64,000 bases of DNA from Hydrogenophaga sp. (GCA_018993155.1 JAGKSX010000004.1:1-64000), one strand, 5' to 3'; numbered from the stretch's first letter, positions 50,147 to 59,464 are shown. The notes: generated by a model not told the origin, from the sequence alone. Numbers and translations: made by a program.

Positions 50147-50661
50147 TTTTTCAGTTGAGGCTGGTCCATGTAGCGCACGTCCTTGACCGGCAGCGGGATC
50201 GGATTGATGTACCGGTAGCCCTGGGACTGCAGGTAGGCGATCTCCGGAAAGCCTGCGGGCACGACGGTGATGAACCCGTGCATGTCGTTCGGCTGGAAAC
50301 CCGCTGCCCGCATGGCGTTGCTGCACATGCGGAACTCGACCCCGTTCTTCGCCAGCTCGGCCATCTTGTCCACGATGCCCTGGTACTTCTCGTAGTTCTC
50401 CTTCGCGAACACCCGAAGCTCGGGGCCGTGCGTCACCACCACCATCTTGCCCTTGAGCGGCGTGCGGGTGTTGTTGACGAAGTTGTAGAGGATGTTCATG
50501 TCTCCGGGGTTCTCGTAGTTGAGATCGAAGACAGCATTGATGGTCGGGTACTCGTGCATGTCGACCTTGGCAGTGCCGTAGGGCGCGAACTCGTCGGCAG
50601 AGGCCGCGACGGCGCCGAAAACCAACGCCGATGCAAGCAAGGTGCGAGCGAAAAATGTCAT
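50143..50661 (-). CDS. Periplasmic DsrE-family protein
   Basis: 172 residues with a signal peptide (FARTLLASALVFGAVAASA). The mature part has the DsrE/DsrF-like fold: ILYNFVNNTRTPLKGKMVVVTHGPELRVFA, VEFRMCSNAMRAAG with one Cys at the usual sulfur-carrier position, and GFITVVPAGFPEIAYLQSQGYRYINP. Exported DsrE-like proteins are often linked to sulfur or stress metabolism; the role is unknown. The ATG at 50661 follows GGAG. The TetR gene lies 24 bases upstream. Confidence 0.82.
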   Translation of the reverse strand: MTFFARTLLASALVFGAVAASADEFAPYGTAKVDMHEYPTINAVFDLNYENPGDMNILYNFVNNTRTPLKGKMVVVTHGPELRVFAKENYEKYQGIVDKMAELAKNGVEFRMCSNAMRAAGFQPNDMHGFITVVPAGFPEIAYLQSQGYRYINPIPLPVKDVRYMDQPQLKK

Positions 50662-50685
50662 CGTCAAAACTCCAGGGTGAAAAAA

Positions 50686-51276
50686 CTAGCAGGCACTGGC
50701 GCGTGGTTCCAGCGAGCGAAGCCAGGCCTTGATCTGGCGGGCTTCGGTATCGATGACCCTGGGGTCCTTGAGCGCATTGGCCAGGATGCCCATGCCCTGC
50801 AGCGAACACAGCAGCTGAATGGCGTGCTGGCGCGCGCTGCGCGCCAGACCCATCGCCGCGAACTGCCTCGTGCACCACGCCAGCAGAAGAGAAAAAGGCT
50901 TCGAGGCCAGCTGGCCAAGCGTCCCGCCGTCCTTGCCCAGCTCATAGCACAGGCTGCCGACTGGGCAGCCGTGCCGGGTGTCGGACTCCCGGTCGCGCAG
51001 CCAGACATCGGCCAGCGACGCGAGCCGGGCACGCGGGTTCTTGAGCGCATCCCAGCTCGTCAGGCGGCGCTGGATGACGCCGACGCGCAAATCCATGATG
51101 GCGCTGGCGAGCAACTCCTTGGTGGGGAAATAGAAATGCACGCTGCCCAGCGGAATCCGCGCCGCCGTGGCAACGTCGGCCAGGGACGTGTTGGAAAACC
51201 CATGTCGATGGACCAGGTCGGCCGCCGTCTCGGTCAGGTGCTGGCGCTTCAGTTCACTCTCTGCCCGCGATGCCAT
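50686..51276 (-). CDS. TetR-family regulator with self-operator
   Basis: 196 residues. The helix-turn-helix reads TAADLVHRHGFSNTSLADVATAARIPLGSVHFYFPTKELL; the C-terminal part (GCPVGSLCYELGK) is like the YxaF/LmrA-type TetR group. The ATG at 51276 is preferred to TTG at 51288 because GGGG lies seven bases before it. A perfect palindrome at 51293-51308 just upstream is the likely operator controlling this gene and the DsrE gene behind it. Confidence 0.88.
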   Translation of the reverse strand: MASRAESELKRQHLTETAADLVHRHGFSNTSLADVATAARIPLGSVHFYFPTKELLASAIMDLRVGVIQRRLTSWDALKNPRARLASLADVWLRDRESDTRHGCPVGSLCYELGKDGGTLGQLASKPFSLLLAWCTRQFAAMGLARSARQHAIQLLCSLQGMGILANALKDPRVIDTEARQIKAWLRSLEPRASAC

Positions 51277-51292
51277 GTCATGCCCCAAAAAA

Positions 51293-51308
51293 CCAGTTGA
51301 TCAACTGG
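51293..51308. promoter_or_regulatory. Perfect 16-bp palindrome, candidate TetR operator
   Basis: CCAGTTGATCAACTGG, fully symmetrical, 17 bases upstream of the tetR ATG. TetR regulators of this group usually bind such a site to repress themselves. Confidence 0.75.
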
Positions 51309-51334
51309 ATTATGGGATTTCGACACGGAGACTG

Positions 51335-51604
51335 TCAACGAGTGATGAGCTTCTCGTTGCTCGCTGTGAGCACGGCGGCCGGGAGGGGGCCGCGCCGCGC
51401 GGCCTCGTCGGCGAGGATCAGCGACCCTGTCGTGCGCTGCTGCAGGCGGCGCTGCTCGCCGCGTTGCGTGACGTCATTGAGCACCGCCACGAACCACATC
51501 AGCAGCAGGCCGGCGGTCGCCAACAGCAGCCAGACCAAGGCATTGGAAAAGACGCCGAGCCAACCGCTGTCGCGGGGTGGGCTCATGTGGGTGGTGCTGT
51601 TCAT
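51335..51604 (-). CDS. Small single-span membrane protein, hypothetical
   Basis: 89 residues: a short polar N terminus, one transmembrane helix (about residues 16-43, LGVFSNALVWLLLATAGLLLMWFVAVL) and a charged C-terminal tail. GGAG precedes the ATG at 51604. No family is recognised. Confidence 0.6.
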   Translation of the reverse strand: MNSTTHMSPPRDSGWLGVFSNALVWLLLATAGLLLMWFVAVLNDVTQRGEQRRLQQRTTGSLILADEAARRGPLPAAVLTASNEKLITR

Positions 51605-51954
51605 TGCGGGCTCCTCGATGCGGTGTTGGGCTTGCACGGATGATCCGCGCAGGCACCGATCCGGCATGTCGGTGCATGGCGACGCAGCTTGTAGGAGCCA
51701 GCCGACACAGCGGCAATGCCGCACCCAGCGGCTGCGCATGTGCGCGCGGCACAGGCCCTCGCGACTCACTTGACCAGCACGCGCTCGGTGGCGGTGGAAG
51801 CCGTCGTGCCAGGCGTGGAAGGCCGGGTTCTTCTGCATTCGATTGAGGGGTTCTCGAGGATGTCAAGAATCCGTGGCGATATTCCCGAAAGGCGGTGACC
51901 TGCCCCTTGGGGCAGTGCCCAAAAGTGCATGGTGGGCCCAGAATCGACACGCCC
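51605..51954. other. 350-base divergent intergenic region
   Basis: Lies between the small membrane protein and the response regulator. No convincing protein or RNA gene was seen. It ends with the inverted repeat at 51900-51915, close to the response-regulator start. Confidence 0.6.
51900..51915. promoter_or_regulatory. Inverted repeat before the response regulator
   Basis: CTGCCCC-TT-GGGGCAG, seven-base arms, 40 bases before the response-regulator ATG. It could be an autoregulatory binding site or a leader hairpin. Confidence 0.45.
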
Positions 51955-52566
51955 ATGAACCTGCTCCTCATCGATGACCACCCGATGTTCGGCGTCGGGT
52001 TCGTTCACGCCCTCACCCACCTGCGCCCAGGCATCGACGCCCGGGCGGTGCTGCACCTGGAACACGGGCTGGCGCTGGCCCGGCAATGGCCCGGGCTGGA
52101 TGTGGTGCTGATCGACTACCGGCTGGCGGGCGACGATGGGCTGGCCGGCTTGCGGCGCTTCGGCACGCACCACCCGCTCGTCGCACGCGTGCTGATCTCG
52201 GGCCAGGAAGACCGGCACCTGCTGGCGCAGGCGCGCACGGCCGGCGCCGCGGGCTTTCTGGGCAAGTCGTTGCCGATCGCCGAGATCCTGGCTGCGCTGG
52301 AGAAGATCGTGGGTGGTGGCGAACATTTCCACGCGGCGGAAGTTGCCGGCAGGCTTCTCACGGGAGCAGCGACCTCCGGCCCGACAGCCCGACAGCTCGA
52401 GGTGTTGCTGCTGGTGGCGCGGGGCCAGCAGAACAAGCAGATTGCGCACGAACTGGGCATAGCCGAGCGCACCGTGAAGCTGCACGTCACCGCGCTGCTG
52501 GATGCGCTGGGCGCGCGCAACCGCACGCACCTGCTGGTGCTGGCACGCGACTCGGGCCTCATCTGA
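51955..52566 (+). CDS. NarL/LuxR-type response regulator
   Basis: 203 residues. Receiver domain with LLLIDDHPMF (acidic pocket), VVLIDYRLAGDDG (phosphoacceptor Asp) and GFLGKSLP (Lys). The C-terminal helix-turn-helix is PTARQLEVLLLVARGQQNKQIAHELGIAERTVKLHV. The ATG at 51955 is the first that gives a complete receiver. Its stop is immediately followed by the kinase ATG. Confidence 0.92.
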   Translation: MNLLLIDDHPMFGVGFVHALTHLRPGIDARAVLHLEHGLALARQWPGLDVVLIDYRLAGDDGLAGLRRFGTHHPLVARVLISGQEDRHLLAQARTAGAAGFLGKSLPIAEILAALEKIVGGGEHFHAAEVAGRLLTGAATSGPTARQLEVLLLVARGQQNKQIAHELGIAERTVKLHVTALLDALGARNRTHLLVLARDSGLI

Positions 52567-54357
52567 ATGGACCGGTCCACCAGCGCCCCGGGCCCGACCG
52601 CGCTGGAGGTGGACCAGATCAACCGGCTGGTGCGCACCACCCCGGCGGTGTGGTTCCTGAGCACACTGGGCGCGTTGATCTGTTACCTGCAGTTCGCCGA
52701 CTCGCAGACCGATTCGCGCCTGGACTGGTGGCTGGCCGCCTTCTGCGCGGTGAGCACGCAGAGGCTGGTGGCGTCCCTTTTCGTGCACCGCGTACCGCGC
52801 TCGGTCCGCCTGATCCGCTGGTGGCTGAGCAGCACGCTGGTGCATGCCGCGCTGTGGGGCCTGCTGAGCGTGGTCCTGCTGACCCCGGGGCCGCCCCAGG
52901 CGGAGTCCATCCTGCACATCACGCTGGTGGCGATAGCCATGGGCGGCTCGGTGCGCCTGCCCGGCTTTCGCCTCACGCTGATCGCCCATGTGGGTCTGGT
53001 GCTCGGCCCGCTGATCCTGCGCGACCTGTGGACGGCCAACCCATACCACGCGGTGCTGGCGTTCCTGGTGTTCCTGATCGGGGTGTACGCCCTGGTCAGC
53101 GGCCGCAACCAGTCGCTGGCCCTGCGCGAGATCCACGTCCAGCGCCAGCGCAACGAGGAACTGATCGTCGCCTTGCAAAGAGAGAACGAACGCAGCGAAA
53201 CCGCGCGCGGCGTGGCCGAAGAGGCGAACGCGGCACGCACCCGCTTCTTTGCAGCGGCCAACCACGACCTGCGCCAGCCTCTGCACGCCATGCGCCTGCT
53301 GTCTCAGACGCTGCTGGAACAGGGCCACAAGGTGGACGTGGCCGCGGTGTCCACCCACCTGGTCGAGTGCGTGGAGGGCATGGCGGAGGTGATCGACGAC
53401 CTGCTGGAGATCACGCGGCTCGACGTGGGCCACATGGCACCGCACTGGTCGAGTTTTCCGCTGGACGATCTGGTGCGGGAGTGCTGCCGGCCCCACGAAC
53501 CACTGGCGCTGGCCAAGGGCCTGCGGCTGGACATCGATGTGGCCCGGCTGGCCGTGCACAGCGACCGCGCCCTGCTGGCCCGGGTGCTGAGCAACCTGGT
53601 CTCCAACGCCATCCGCTACACCGAGCGCGGCGCGGTGCGGGTGGCCTGCGCCCTGACAAGCGACGAAAGCCACGTCTGGCTGGATGTGGAAGACACCGGC
53701 ATCGGCATCGGTGAAGAGGACCTGCCGCGCATCTTCGAGGAGTTCTACCAGGTGGGCAACCCGGCCCGCGACCGCCACCTGGGCCTGGGACTGGGCCTGG
53801 CCACCGTGAAGCGCCTGAGCGACCTGCTGTCGCTGGATGTGTCGGTGCTGCGCTCGGCGCCCGGCCAGGGCAGCGTGTTTTCCCTGAAGCTGCGGCGCGT
53901 GGCCATGGACGAGGTCACGATGAGCGCCGCGCCCCATCCCGAGCCGGGCGCCCAAGAGGCTTTGCTGCCCGGCCACCGGGTGCTGGTGATCGAGGACGAC
54001 GCCGATGCGCGCGCCGCGCTCACGGGCCTGTTGCGCTCATGGGGTTGCGACGTGCGTTCGGCGGCGGATGCGGCCACCAGCCTGGACCACATTCGGACGG
54101 GGTTCCGGCCCGACGCCCTGGTGGTGGACCTGCGCCTGCCCGACGGTGCCAGCGGCATCGACGCCTTGCGCGATGTGCGCGCGCTGCTGGGTGACGAGCT
54201 GCCCGCCGTGATGGTGACGGGCGACGCCGGAAGCCCGCACATGCGGCTGGCCCAGGACGCCGGCCTGACGGTGATGGTCAAGCCGGTGCGGCCGGTGCAA
54301 TTGCGCGCGTTCCTGGGGCAGGTGTTCGCCAGGGAGCAGGCGCCGCAGCCCGATTGA
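52567..54357 (+). CDS. Hybrid sensor histidine kinase with C-terminal receiver
   Basis: 596 residues. Six membrane helices in residues about 28-180, a coiled linker, the H box FFAAANHDLRQPLHAMRL (about 225-245), the ATP-binding domain with NLVSNAIRYTERG (N box), VEDTGIGI (G1) and GLGLGLATV (G2), then a receiver domain with VLVIEDDADAR, LVVDLRLPDG and MVKPVRP. The receiver may act as a phosphate sink or relay to the NarL-type regulator encoded just upstream. No periplasmic sensor domain is seen, so the signal is probably sensed in the membrane. Confidence 0.92.
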   Translation: MDRSTSAPGPTALEVDQINRLVRTTPAVWFLSTLGALICYLQFADSQTDSRLDWWLAAFCAVSTQRLVASLFVHRVPRSVRLIRWWLSSTLVHAALWGLLSVVLLTPGPPQAESILHITLVAIAMGGSVRLPGFRLTLIAHVGLVLGPLILRDLWTANPYHAVLAFLVFLIGVYALVSGRNQSLALREIHVQRQRNEELIVALQRENERSETARGVAEEANAARTRFFAAANHDLRQPLHAMRLLSQTLLEQGHKVDVAAVSTHLVECVEGMAEVIDDLLEITRLDVGHMAPHWSSFPLDDLVRECCRPHEPLALAKGLRLDIDVARLAVHSDRALLARVLSNLVSNAIRYTERGAVRVACALTSDESHVWLDVEDTGIGIGEEDLPRIFEEFYQVGNPARDRHLGLGLGLATVKRLSDLLSLDVSVLRSAPGQGSVFSLKLRRVAMDEVTMSAAPHPEPGAQEALLPGHRVLVIEDDADARAALTGLLRSWGCDVRSAADAATSLDHIRTGFRPDALVVDLRLPDGASGIDALRDVRALLGDELPAVMVTGDAGSPHMRLAQDAGLTVMVKPVRPVQLRAFLGQVFAREQAPQPD

Positions 54358-54365
54358 GGAAGGGC

Positions 54366-54680
54366 TCAGCGCAACAGGGGGTTGCGCGCGGGCGGCGCGC
54401 CCTTGCGGCTGCACACCGCCTCGGACACCGAGCGCCCCAGCACATTGAAGGACCCGCCGACGAAGCAGCCGTATTCCTGGCCGCTCTTGGTGCGCACGGC
54501 GTAGCGGGTGGTGGTGCCCTCGTCGACGCGGTTGCTCACGGTGAACGCGTTCCGCTCCAGGCCGAGCGCAAAGGCGGTGCGGTCGACGATGGCCTCGTCG
54601 GTCACGGCCATCGAGGCGCAACCGGCGGTGAGCAGCAGCAGCGCGGCAAGGGTGGGTACCCAGAGTCTGGGTGAGTGCAT
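54366..54680 (-). CDS. Small lipoprotein, hypothetical
   Basis: 104 residues with a lipobox LTAGC (Cys21) after a hydrophobic leader. The mature part is a compact beta-rich unit (DEGTTTRYAVRTKSGQEYGCFVG) with two more Cys. It is convergent with the kinase gene (eight bases between stops). No function is recognised. Confidence 0.7.
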   Translation of the reverse strand: MHSPRLWVPTLAALLLLTAGCASMAVTDEAIVDRTAFALGLERNAFTVSNRVDEGTTTRYAVRTKSGQEYGCFVGGSFNVLGRSVSEAVCSRKGAPPARNPLLR

Positions 54681-54766
54681 GGGTTCTCCTGTCATGAAAG
54701 TAGTCGGTTTTGACGGCAAAGGTCTGCCGCGAACCCATGCTAGGCGGGACCTCCCCGGCGGGGAAC

Positions 54767-54817
54767 AGCACCATCGGGCAGGTGATGCGCGCGCGCATCG
54801 CCCTGCCCGATGGTGCT
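54767..54817. repeat. 51-base long inverted repeat in a divergent promoter region
   Basis: AGCACCATCGGGCAGG (54767-54782) pairs perfectly with 54802-54817; after a small bulge GATGCGC pairs with GCGCATC, leaving almost no loop. It is centred between the divergent lipoprotein genes, so it is not a terminator. A large operator or a cruciform-forming remnant of a mobile element are possible. Confidence 0.8.
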
Positions 54818-54877
54818 ATGGAGCCGCGCGCCCTTCGTTCCTAGCATCCGCCCCATGTACAACCATGGAGCACATGA

Positions 54878-56770
54878 ATGAAATGGCAAGGAACGATCGC
54901 ACGGCTGTCCGTGCTGGCGGCGGTGGCCGCCGTGCTGGGCGCCTGTGGAGGCTCGAACAACAGCAGTGGAAGTGGTGGCAACAGCCCCGCTCCCGCTCCG
55001 GACACCAGCAGGCTGGAGGTGACCGTGGTGGGCAGCGGCAACATCAGCTCACTGCCCACCGGGCTGGACTGCAACGACGCCTGCGGCGCACCCTTTGCGA
55101 CCGGCAGCGCGGTGACGCTGACGGCCACACCGGCGGCGGGGCAGCAACTGGCCAGCTGGAGCGGCGCCTGCAGCGGCGCGGCGCTGACCTGCACCGTGTC
55201 GATGGACCAGGCGCGCTCGGCCACGGCCACCTTCGTGGCCACCACGGCCACGCGCTTCGACCTGTCGGTCACGCGCACCGGCAGCGGCGATGTGACTTCG
55301 TCACCGGCGGGCATCAGCTGCGGCAGCAGCTGCGAGGCCCAGTTCAACGCCGGCACCCTGGTCACGCTGACGGCCAGCCCCGCGTCGGGCCAGGTGTTCG
55401 ATGGCTGGAGCGGCGCCTGCCGCAACCAGGCCCTGAGCTGCGACGTGACGATGAGCGCGGCGCGAGCCGTGGCGGCCGCCTTCAAGGCAGCGCCCAGCCA
55501 GGCGGGCTGGGGTGAGCTGGTGAACCTGGCGGGCGCGGGCGCGGCGACGCCGGTGGTGGCCATCGACGACGCGGGCCGGGCCACCGCCGTGTGGCGCCAG
55601 CTGAACCCGGGCACCACCGAGCACCACGTCTGGAGCAGCCGCTCGGTCTCGGGAGGCACCTGGTCCACGCCCGAGCGGCTGGAGAGCAACACCGGCAACG
55701 TGAGCGAACTGCGCTTGTCGGTGGACGCGGCCACGGGGCGCGGCATGCTGCTGTGGATCCAGGCCGGCCCCACGGTGGACCTGCATGCGAGGCCGCTGGA
55801 CCCCACCACCGGCTGGGGCGCCGCCGCGGTGGTGGACAGTGGCGCGGGCATGGTCGGCGTGAGCAGCGTGGGCACGGACCACAGCGGCAACGCGGTGGCG
55901 GTCTGGTCGCAGATCGGCCCGGCGACGCGCTTCAGCATCCACGCCAACCGCTACACGCCCGGCGGCGGCTGGGGTTCGCCGCAGCTGATCGAGACCAACG
56001 AGGTGGTCGGCAGCGTGGACGGTGACCCCGTGGTGGCGGTGACGCCCGCCGGCGACGCACTGACCGTGTGGAAGCGCTCCGGCGGCGGCGGTGACCTCTG
56101 GGGCAACCGCTTCACCGTGGGCGCGGGCTGGGGAACCGCTGCCGCCATCGTGACCGACGCGGGCGCCTTCCAGACCCTGGGCCGGCACGACCTCGCGCTC
56201 GATGCCGGTGGCAACGGCCTGCTGGCCTGGGGCCAGCTCGACATCGCGGGCGGCACCGGCAACAACGCCATCTGGTTCAAACGCTTCAATGCCGGCGCCT
56301 GGCAACCGGCGGTGGGCACCGTGGCACCAGCCGTGCCCAACACGCAAGGCTTCGTCAGCACGCCGGTGCTGCGCATGAACGCGGCGGGCACGGCGGTGGT
56401 GGTCTGGGGCGATGCCGACCAATCGCTGAACGCGGCGGCGGCCGCCCCGCAGGCGGTGGCCTTCAGCGGCCCGACCACGCTGCGCAGCGCCAACGGCGGC
56501 ACCTGGGACAGCCTGCCGGTGGTGGGCATGGACAGCGCGGACCGCGCGATGGTCGCCTGGGTCGATCCCGTGGGCAGCAACGTCACGGTGTCGCGCCTGA
56601 CACCGGGCAGCGGCTGGTCCACGGCGGAGGTGGTGGAAACCTACACCGACCCGTCGTACACCCCGGCCCTGGCCATGAACGGGCAAGGCCACGCGGTGCT
56701 CGGATGGGCGCAGCTCTTCTCCGCCACCGGCACGCAGATTGTGGTGCGCCGCTGGAACGCGGGGCCGTGA
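54878..56770 (+). CDS. Large lipoprotein with InlB B-repeat-like and beta-propeller-like repeats
   Basis: 630 residues. Lipobox LGACGG (Cys23), then a Ser/Gly/Pro linker, then two InlB B-repeat-like units of about 80 residues (VTVVGSGNISSLPTGLDC... LASWSGACSGAALTC and VTRTGSGDVTSSPAGISC... FDGWSGACRNQALSC). From about residue 205 follow roughly seven WxxP/G repeats of 50-60 residues with DxxGxAxAVW cores, suggestive of a beta-propeller. Probably anchored to the outer membrane and facing the surface or periplasm. Ligand unknown. Confidence 0.8.
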   Translation: MKWQGTIARLSVLAAVAAVLGACGGSNNSSGSGGNSPAPAPDTSRLEVTVVGSGNISSLPTGLDCNDACGAPFATGSAVTLTATPAAGQQLASWSGACSGAALTCTVSMDQARSATATFVATTATRFDLSVTRTGSGDVTSSPAGISCGSSCEAQFNAGTLVTLTASPASGQVFDGWSGACRNQALSCDVTMSAARAVAAAFKAAPSQAGWGELVNLAGAGAATPVVAIDDAGRATAVWRQLNPGTTEHHVWSSRSVSGGTWSTPERLESNTGNVSELRLSVDAATGRGMLLWIQAGPTVDLHARPLDPTTGWGAAAVVDSGAGMVGVSSVGTDHSGNAVAVWSQIGPATRFSIHANRYTPGGGWGSPQLIETNEVVGSVDGDPVVAVTPAGDALTVWKRSGGGGDLWGNRFTVGAGWGTAAAIVTDAGAFQTLGRHDLALDAGGNGLLAWGQLDIAGGTGNNAIWFKRFNAGAWQPAVGTVAPAVPNTQGFVSTPVLRMNAAGTAVVVWGDADQSLNAAAAAPQAVAFSGPTTLRSANGGTWDSLPVVGMDSADRAMVAWVDPVGSNVTVSRLTPGSGWSTAEVVETYTDPSYTPALAMNGQGHAVLGWAQLFSATGTQIVVRRWNAGP

Positions 56771-56784
56771 ACGGGCGACGGCCT

Positions 56785-59319
56785 TCAGGCCGCGGCCGAC
56801 TCCGCCGACCTCGACGAGGCGGCGGGGTCGGCCTTTTTCATGGCCTGCAGCGCCTTCTGCACCACACCCTGCTGCGTGTTGACCGGGCGCAACAGGCGGC
56901 TGGCGATCAGGCGTTCGCAGCTGCGCTTGGTCATCGAATGCGGCCGGCCTCCCCGGCTCACGAACATGAACAGCGTGCCCTTGCTGCTGGCCCAGATGAG
57001 TTGGGCGCGCAGCCACTCGCGGTGGGAATACAGGTCCACCCAGTCGCCTTCGTGCAGGCCCACCAGCGTAGCGGCGGCGTTGATGTCTTCCAGTTCGCCC
57101 TCTTCGGCCAGGGCCGCGGCCTGCGAATCGTCCTCGCTGGCGCGGGCCTGCACCTGGGTTTCGATGAGGTCGCCGTAATCGGTCGGCATGGTGTCCTCGA
57201 AACCGGCGGCCTCCAGCTCGCGCTTGCCCAGCCAGGGCTGCGCGCGCGGCTTCGGCTTGCGCTGCTCGGGCGTGGCGGGCAGGGTTTCGTCGAGGTCCAT
57301 GGACATGGAGGAAGGCACCTCCTCCAGGGGCATCGCGCCGGAGTTCTCCATCGGCGGCAGGCCGGAGTGGCTCGCATCGGCGCGGATGCGCGCGCGGCGA
57401 AGGCCGAGCACAGGCTGGTGCAGGCGCATCAGCGCATCGAAAAAAGGCTTGGTTTCCTCGCGCGTCTTGCCCAGCATGTCCAGCCCCGCGTGCAGCGTGG
57501 CGAGCATGCCGGGCACCATGGCGAACAACTCCTTGGGCCGCTTGAGCGTGACTTCCTTCTTCACGCTCCACAGCAGGTTGGACACCACCTTCCGGTAGCC
57601 GCCGGGGTCGGCCTCGTCCGGCTCGTTGAGCTTGGCCGAGGCGATCACCAGCGACCAGGGGCCATAGAGGAAATCGAGGATCACCCCGGGCGCATTGTCC
57701 ACGTCGGGCCGCTGGCTCAGGTCCCAGGCGATCTGGTCGGCCATGGCCTGCCGCTCTTCGGCGTAGCGGATGGACTGCAGGCTGTTGTCCTGCAGCGCGA
57801 GTTCCTTCTGGTCCTGCGCTTCCCAGCCCTGCCGCAGTTCGGTGAGCACGTCGGCGAACGGCTGGGGGTCGCGCGTGGCGGTGGCGTTGAGCTCGTTGAA
57901 CGCGCTCTGCACCGGCTGGAAGAAGCTGTCGAACTCGGGCGCGAACTCGTCGTTGAACTTGAAGCTGCGCTGCGCCACGCTCTCGATCAGGCGCCGCGCG
58001 GGGTGCTCGTCCTCGTTGAAGAAGCGCGGGTTGGCCATGGCCAGGCGCAGCAGCGCCGGCTCCAGCGCCACCACCGCTTCGCGCACCGGCCCGAGCAGCA
58101 AGGGATCGCTCGCCACCTGGCTGACCAGCGTGCGCACCAGGTCCAGGCCCACGGCCTGGCTGACGCGCTGCGCCTTCTGCTTGAGGTGCATGAGCACGCG
58201 CGAGCGCTCGTGCGCGGCGGCGTAGGTGCCCCAGGCCTTGTGGCTGAGCTGGCTGGAGATGCCGATCTCGCGCGCCGGCCGGTCCACCACCGGCAGGTCG
58301 CGGTACTGCGTCTGCTGCTCCAGGATCATGGACTCGTCGAGCACCGGGATCGCGGCAAACGCCTCGATGGCGGCGAGCTCCTCGCTCACCTGCTCGTAGT
58401 AGTCCGGGGTCAGGTGGCGGTCGAAATGCTTGCCGCCCTGCTTCAGGAAGTCATGGAAGACCTGGTGGTCTTCGCCCGGTTGCATGCGCGCCAGCGTCTG
58501 CATGGACGGCAGCGGATCGGCACTGGCCCAGCCCGGCGCGTGGTGGCCGCTGCCCCCGGTGTCGCCGGCGTCCTGCCACTGGCTGCTGGACGGGACGCCC
58601 AGGCCGGCCGCGCGGGACGAAGTGCCCAGGCTGCCCGAGCGCGTGGACAGGCCGCCGGATCGGGTGGACGCGCCCGACTCTTCCACCAGCCGCACGCGGT
58701 AGCCGGCTTCCTGCACGTTGGCGCGCTGCAGGATCAGCGCCACGCGCTCGTAAAGCTTCTGCAACTCGCGGGCCAGCGCGTCGCCCATGTGCCGCAACCA
58801 CAGGGCGCGCACCTCGGGTTCGGATTCGGCCGAGGCCATGAGCTCGCGCAGCGCCCGCACGAAGACCGAGGGCCGCATGGGGTTGCGCTCGGCCTGCACC
58901 GTCTGCAGGCCGATCACCGAACTCATCAGGGCATCGAGCACGCCGAGTTGCTGCTCCACCACCGGCATGAGGCTGTGCACCAGCCGGGCCGATTCGAGCG
59001 ACTCGTTGACCGCGTCGTCCTCCACCAGCGACAGCAGGGAAGACTCGGAGAGCAGGGCCGGGCGCGAGCTGTTCATCTCGGGCGAGGCCATCAAAGCATC
59101 GCGCAGGTGCTGCGAGAAGCTGCGCCCCCACTGGATCTTGTTCTGCAACAGACCCCACCAGGCCAGCGCGAGACGGTCGCGCTGGGCGACTTCCTTGGAA
59201 GCTTTTTCCGCGGCCTGCAGGCTGGCAATGGCCGAGTCGGCGCAGCGCGCCAGCATGTCGGGCGCGCCGGAGAGTGCTTCCTGGAAGCACTGCTGCAGCA
59301 AACGGGAGGGCGCCGTCAT
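56785..59319 (-). CDS. DUF1631 family protein
   Basis: 844 residues, matching the length and layout of the betaproteobacterial DUF1631 family, which is largely helical. Near residues 210-240 is a low-complexity stretch of Ser/Gly/Arg (STRSGGLSTRSGSLGTSS). The C-terminal part (LVGLHEGDWVDLYSHREWLRAQLIWASSKGTLFMFVSRGGR) looks like a PilZ-type or SH3-like beta barrel and could sense a small ligand. No enzyme motif is seen. Confidence 0.82.
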   Translation of the reverse strand: MTAPSRLLQQCFQEALSGAPDMLARCADSAIASLQAAEKASKEVAQRDRLALAWWGLLQNKIQWGRSFSQHLRDALMASPEMNSSRPALLSESSLLSLVEDDAVNESLESARLVHSLMPVVEQQLGVLDALMSSVIGLQTVQAERNPMRPSVFVRALRELMASAESEPEVRALWLRHMGDALARELQKLYERVALILQRANVQEAGYRVRLVEESGASTRSGGLSTRSGSLGTSSRAAGLGVPSSSQWQDAGDTGGSGHHAPGWASADPLPSMQTLARMQPGEDHQVFHDFLKQGGKHFDRHLTPDYYEQVSEELAAIEAFAAIPVLDESMILEQQTQYRDLPVVDRPAREIGISSQLSHKAWGTYAAAHERSRVLMHLKQKAQRVSQAVGLDLVRTLVSQVASDPLLLGPVREAVVALEPALLRLAMANPRFFNEDEHPARRLIESVAQRSFKFNDEFAPEFDSFFQPVQSAFNELNATATRDPQPFADVLTELRQGWEAQDQKELALQDNSLQSIRYAEERQAMADQIAWDLSQRPDVDNAPGVILDFLYGPWSLVIASAKLNEPDEADPGGYRKVVSNLLWSVKKEVTLKRPKELFAMVPGMLATLHAGLDMLGKTREETKPFFDALMRLHQPVLGLRRARIRADASHSGLPPMENSGAMPLEEVPSSMSMDLDETLPATPEQRKPKPRAQPWLGKRELEAAGFEDTMPTDYGDLIETQVQARASEDDSQAAALAEEGELEDINAAATLVGLHEGDWVDLYSHREWLRAQLIWASSKGTLFMFVSRGGRPHSMTKRSCERLIASRLLRPVNTQQGVVQKALQAMKKADPAASSRSAESAAA

Positions 59320-59345
59320 GGGCGGTGTGCGGGAATCGGCCGGGT

Positions 59346-59375
59346 GGGTATATGTATCAAGATGCTTTTATACCC
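59346..59375. promoter_or_regulatory. Inverted repeat upstream of the DUF1631 gene
   Basis: GGGTATA (59346-59352) and TATACCC (59369-59375) are perfect inverted arms around a 16-base AT-rich centre, in an otherwise GC-rich spacer. It is probably part of the promoter/operator of the DUF1631 gene. Confidence 0.45.
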
Positions 59376-59464
59376 GCTGGCAAGGCCCACCGCGTGAAGG
59401 GCGGCAAATATTCGGCAGCCGGGCGCAACACCGGCACCGGCGGCGCCCGGGTGGCCGGCCCGCT

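Noticed and set aside
56704-59397. 897-codon plus-strand open frame opposite DUF1631
   Set aside because: Low-complexity antisense frame rich in His/Gln/Arg; the minus strand has the expected DUF1631 length and codon use.
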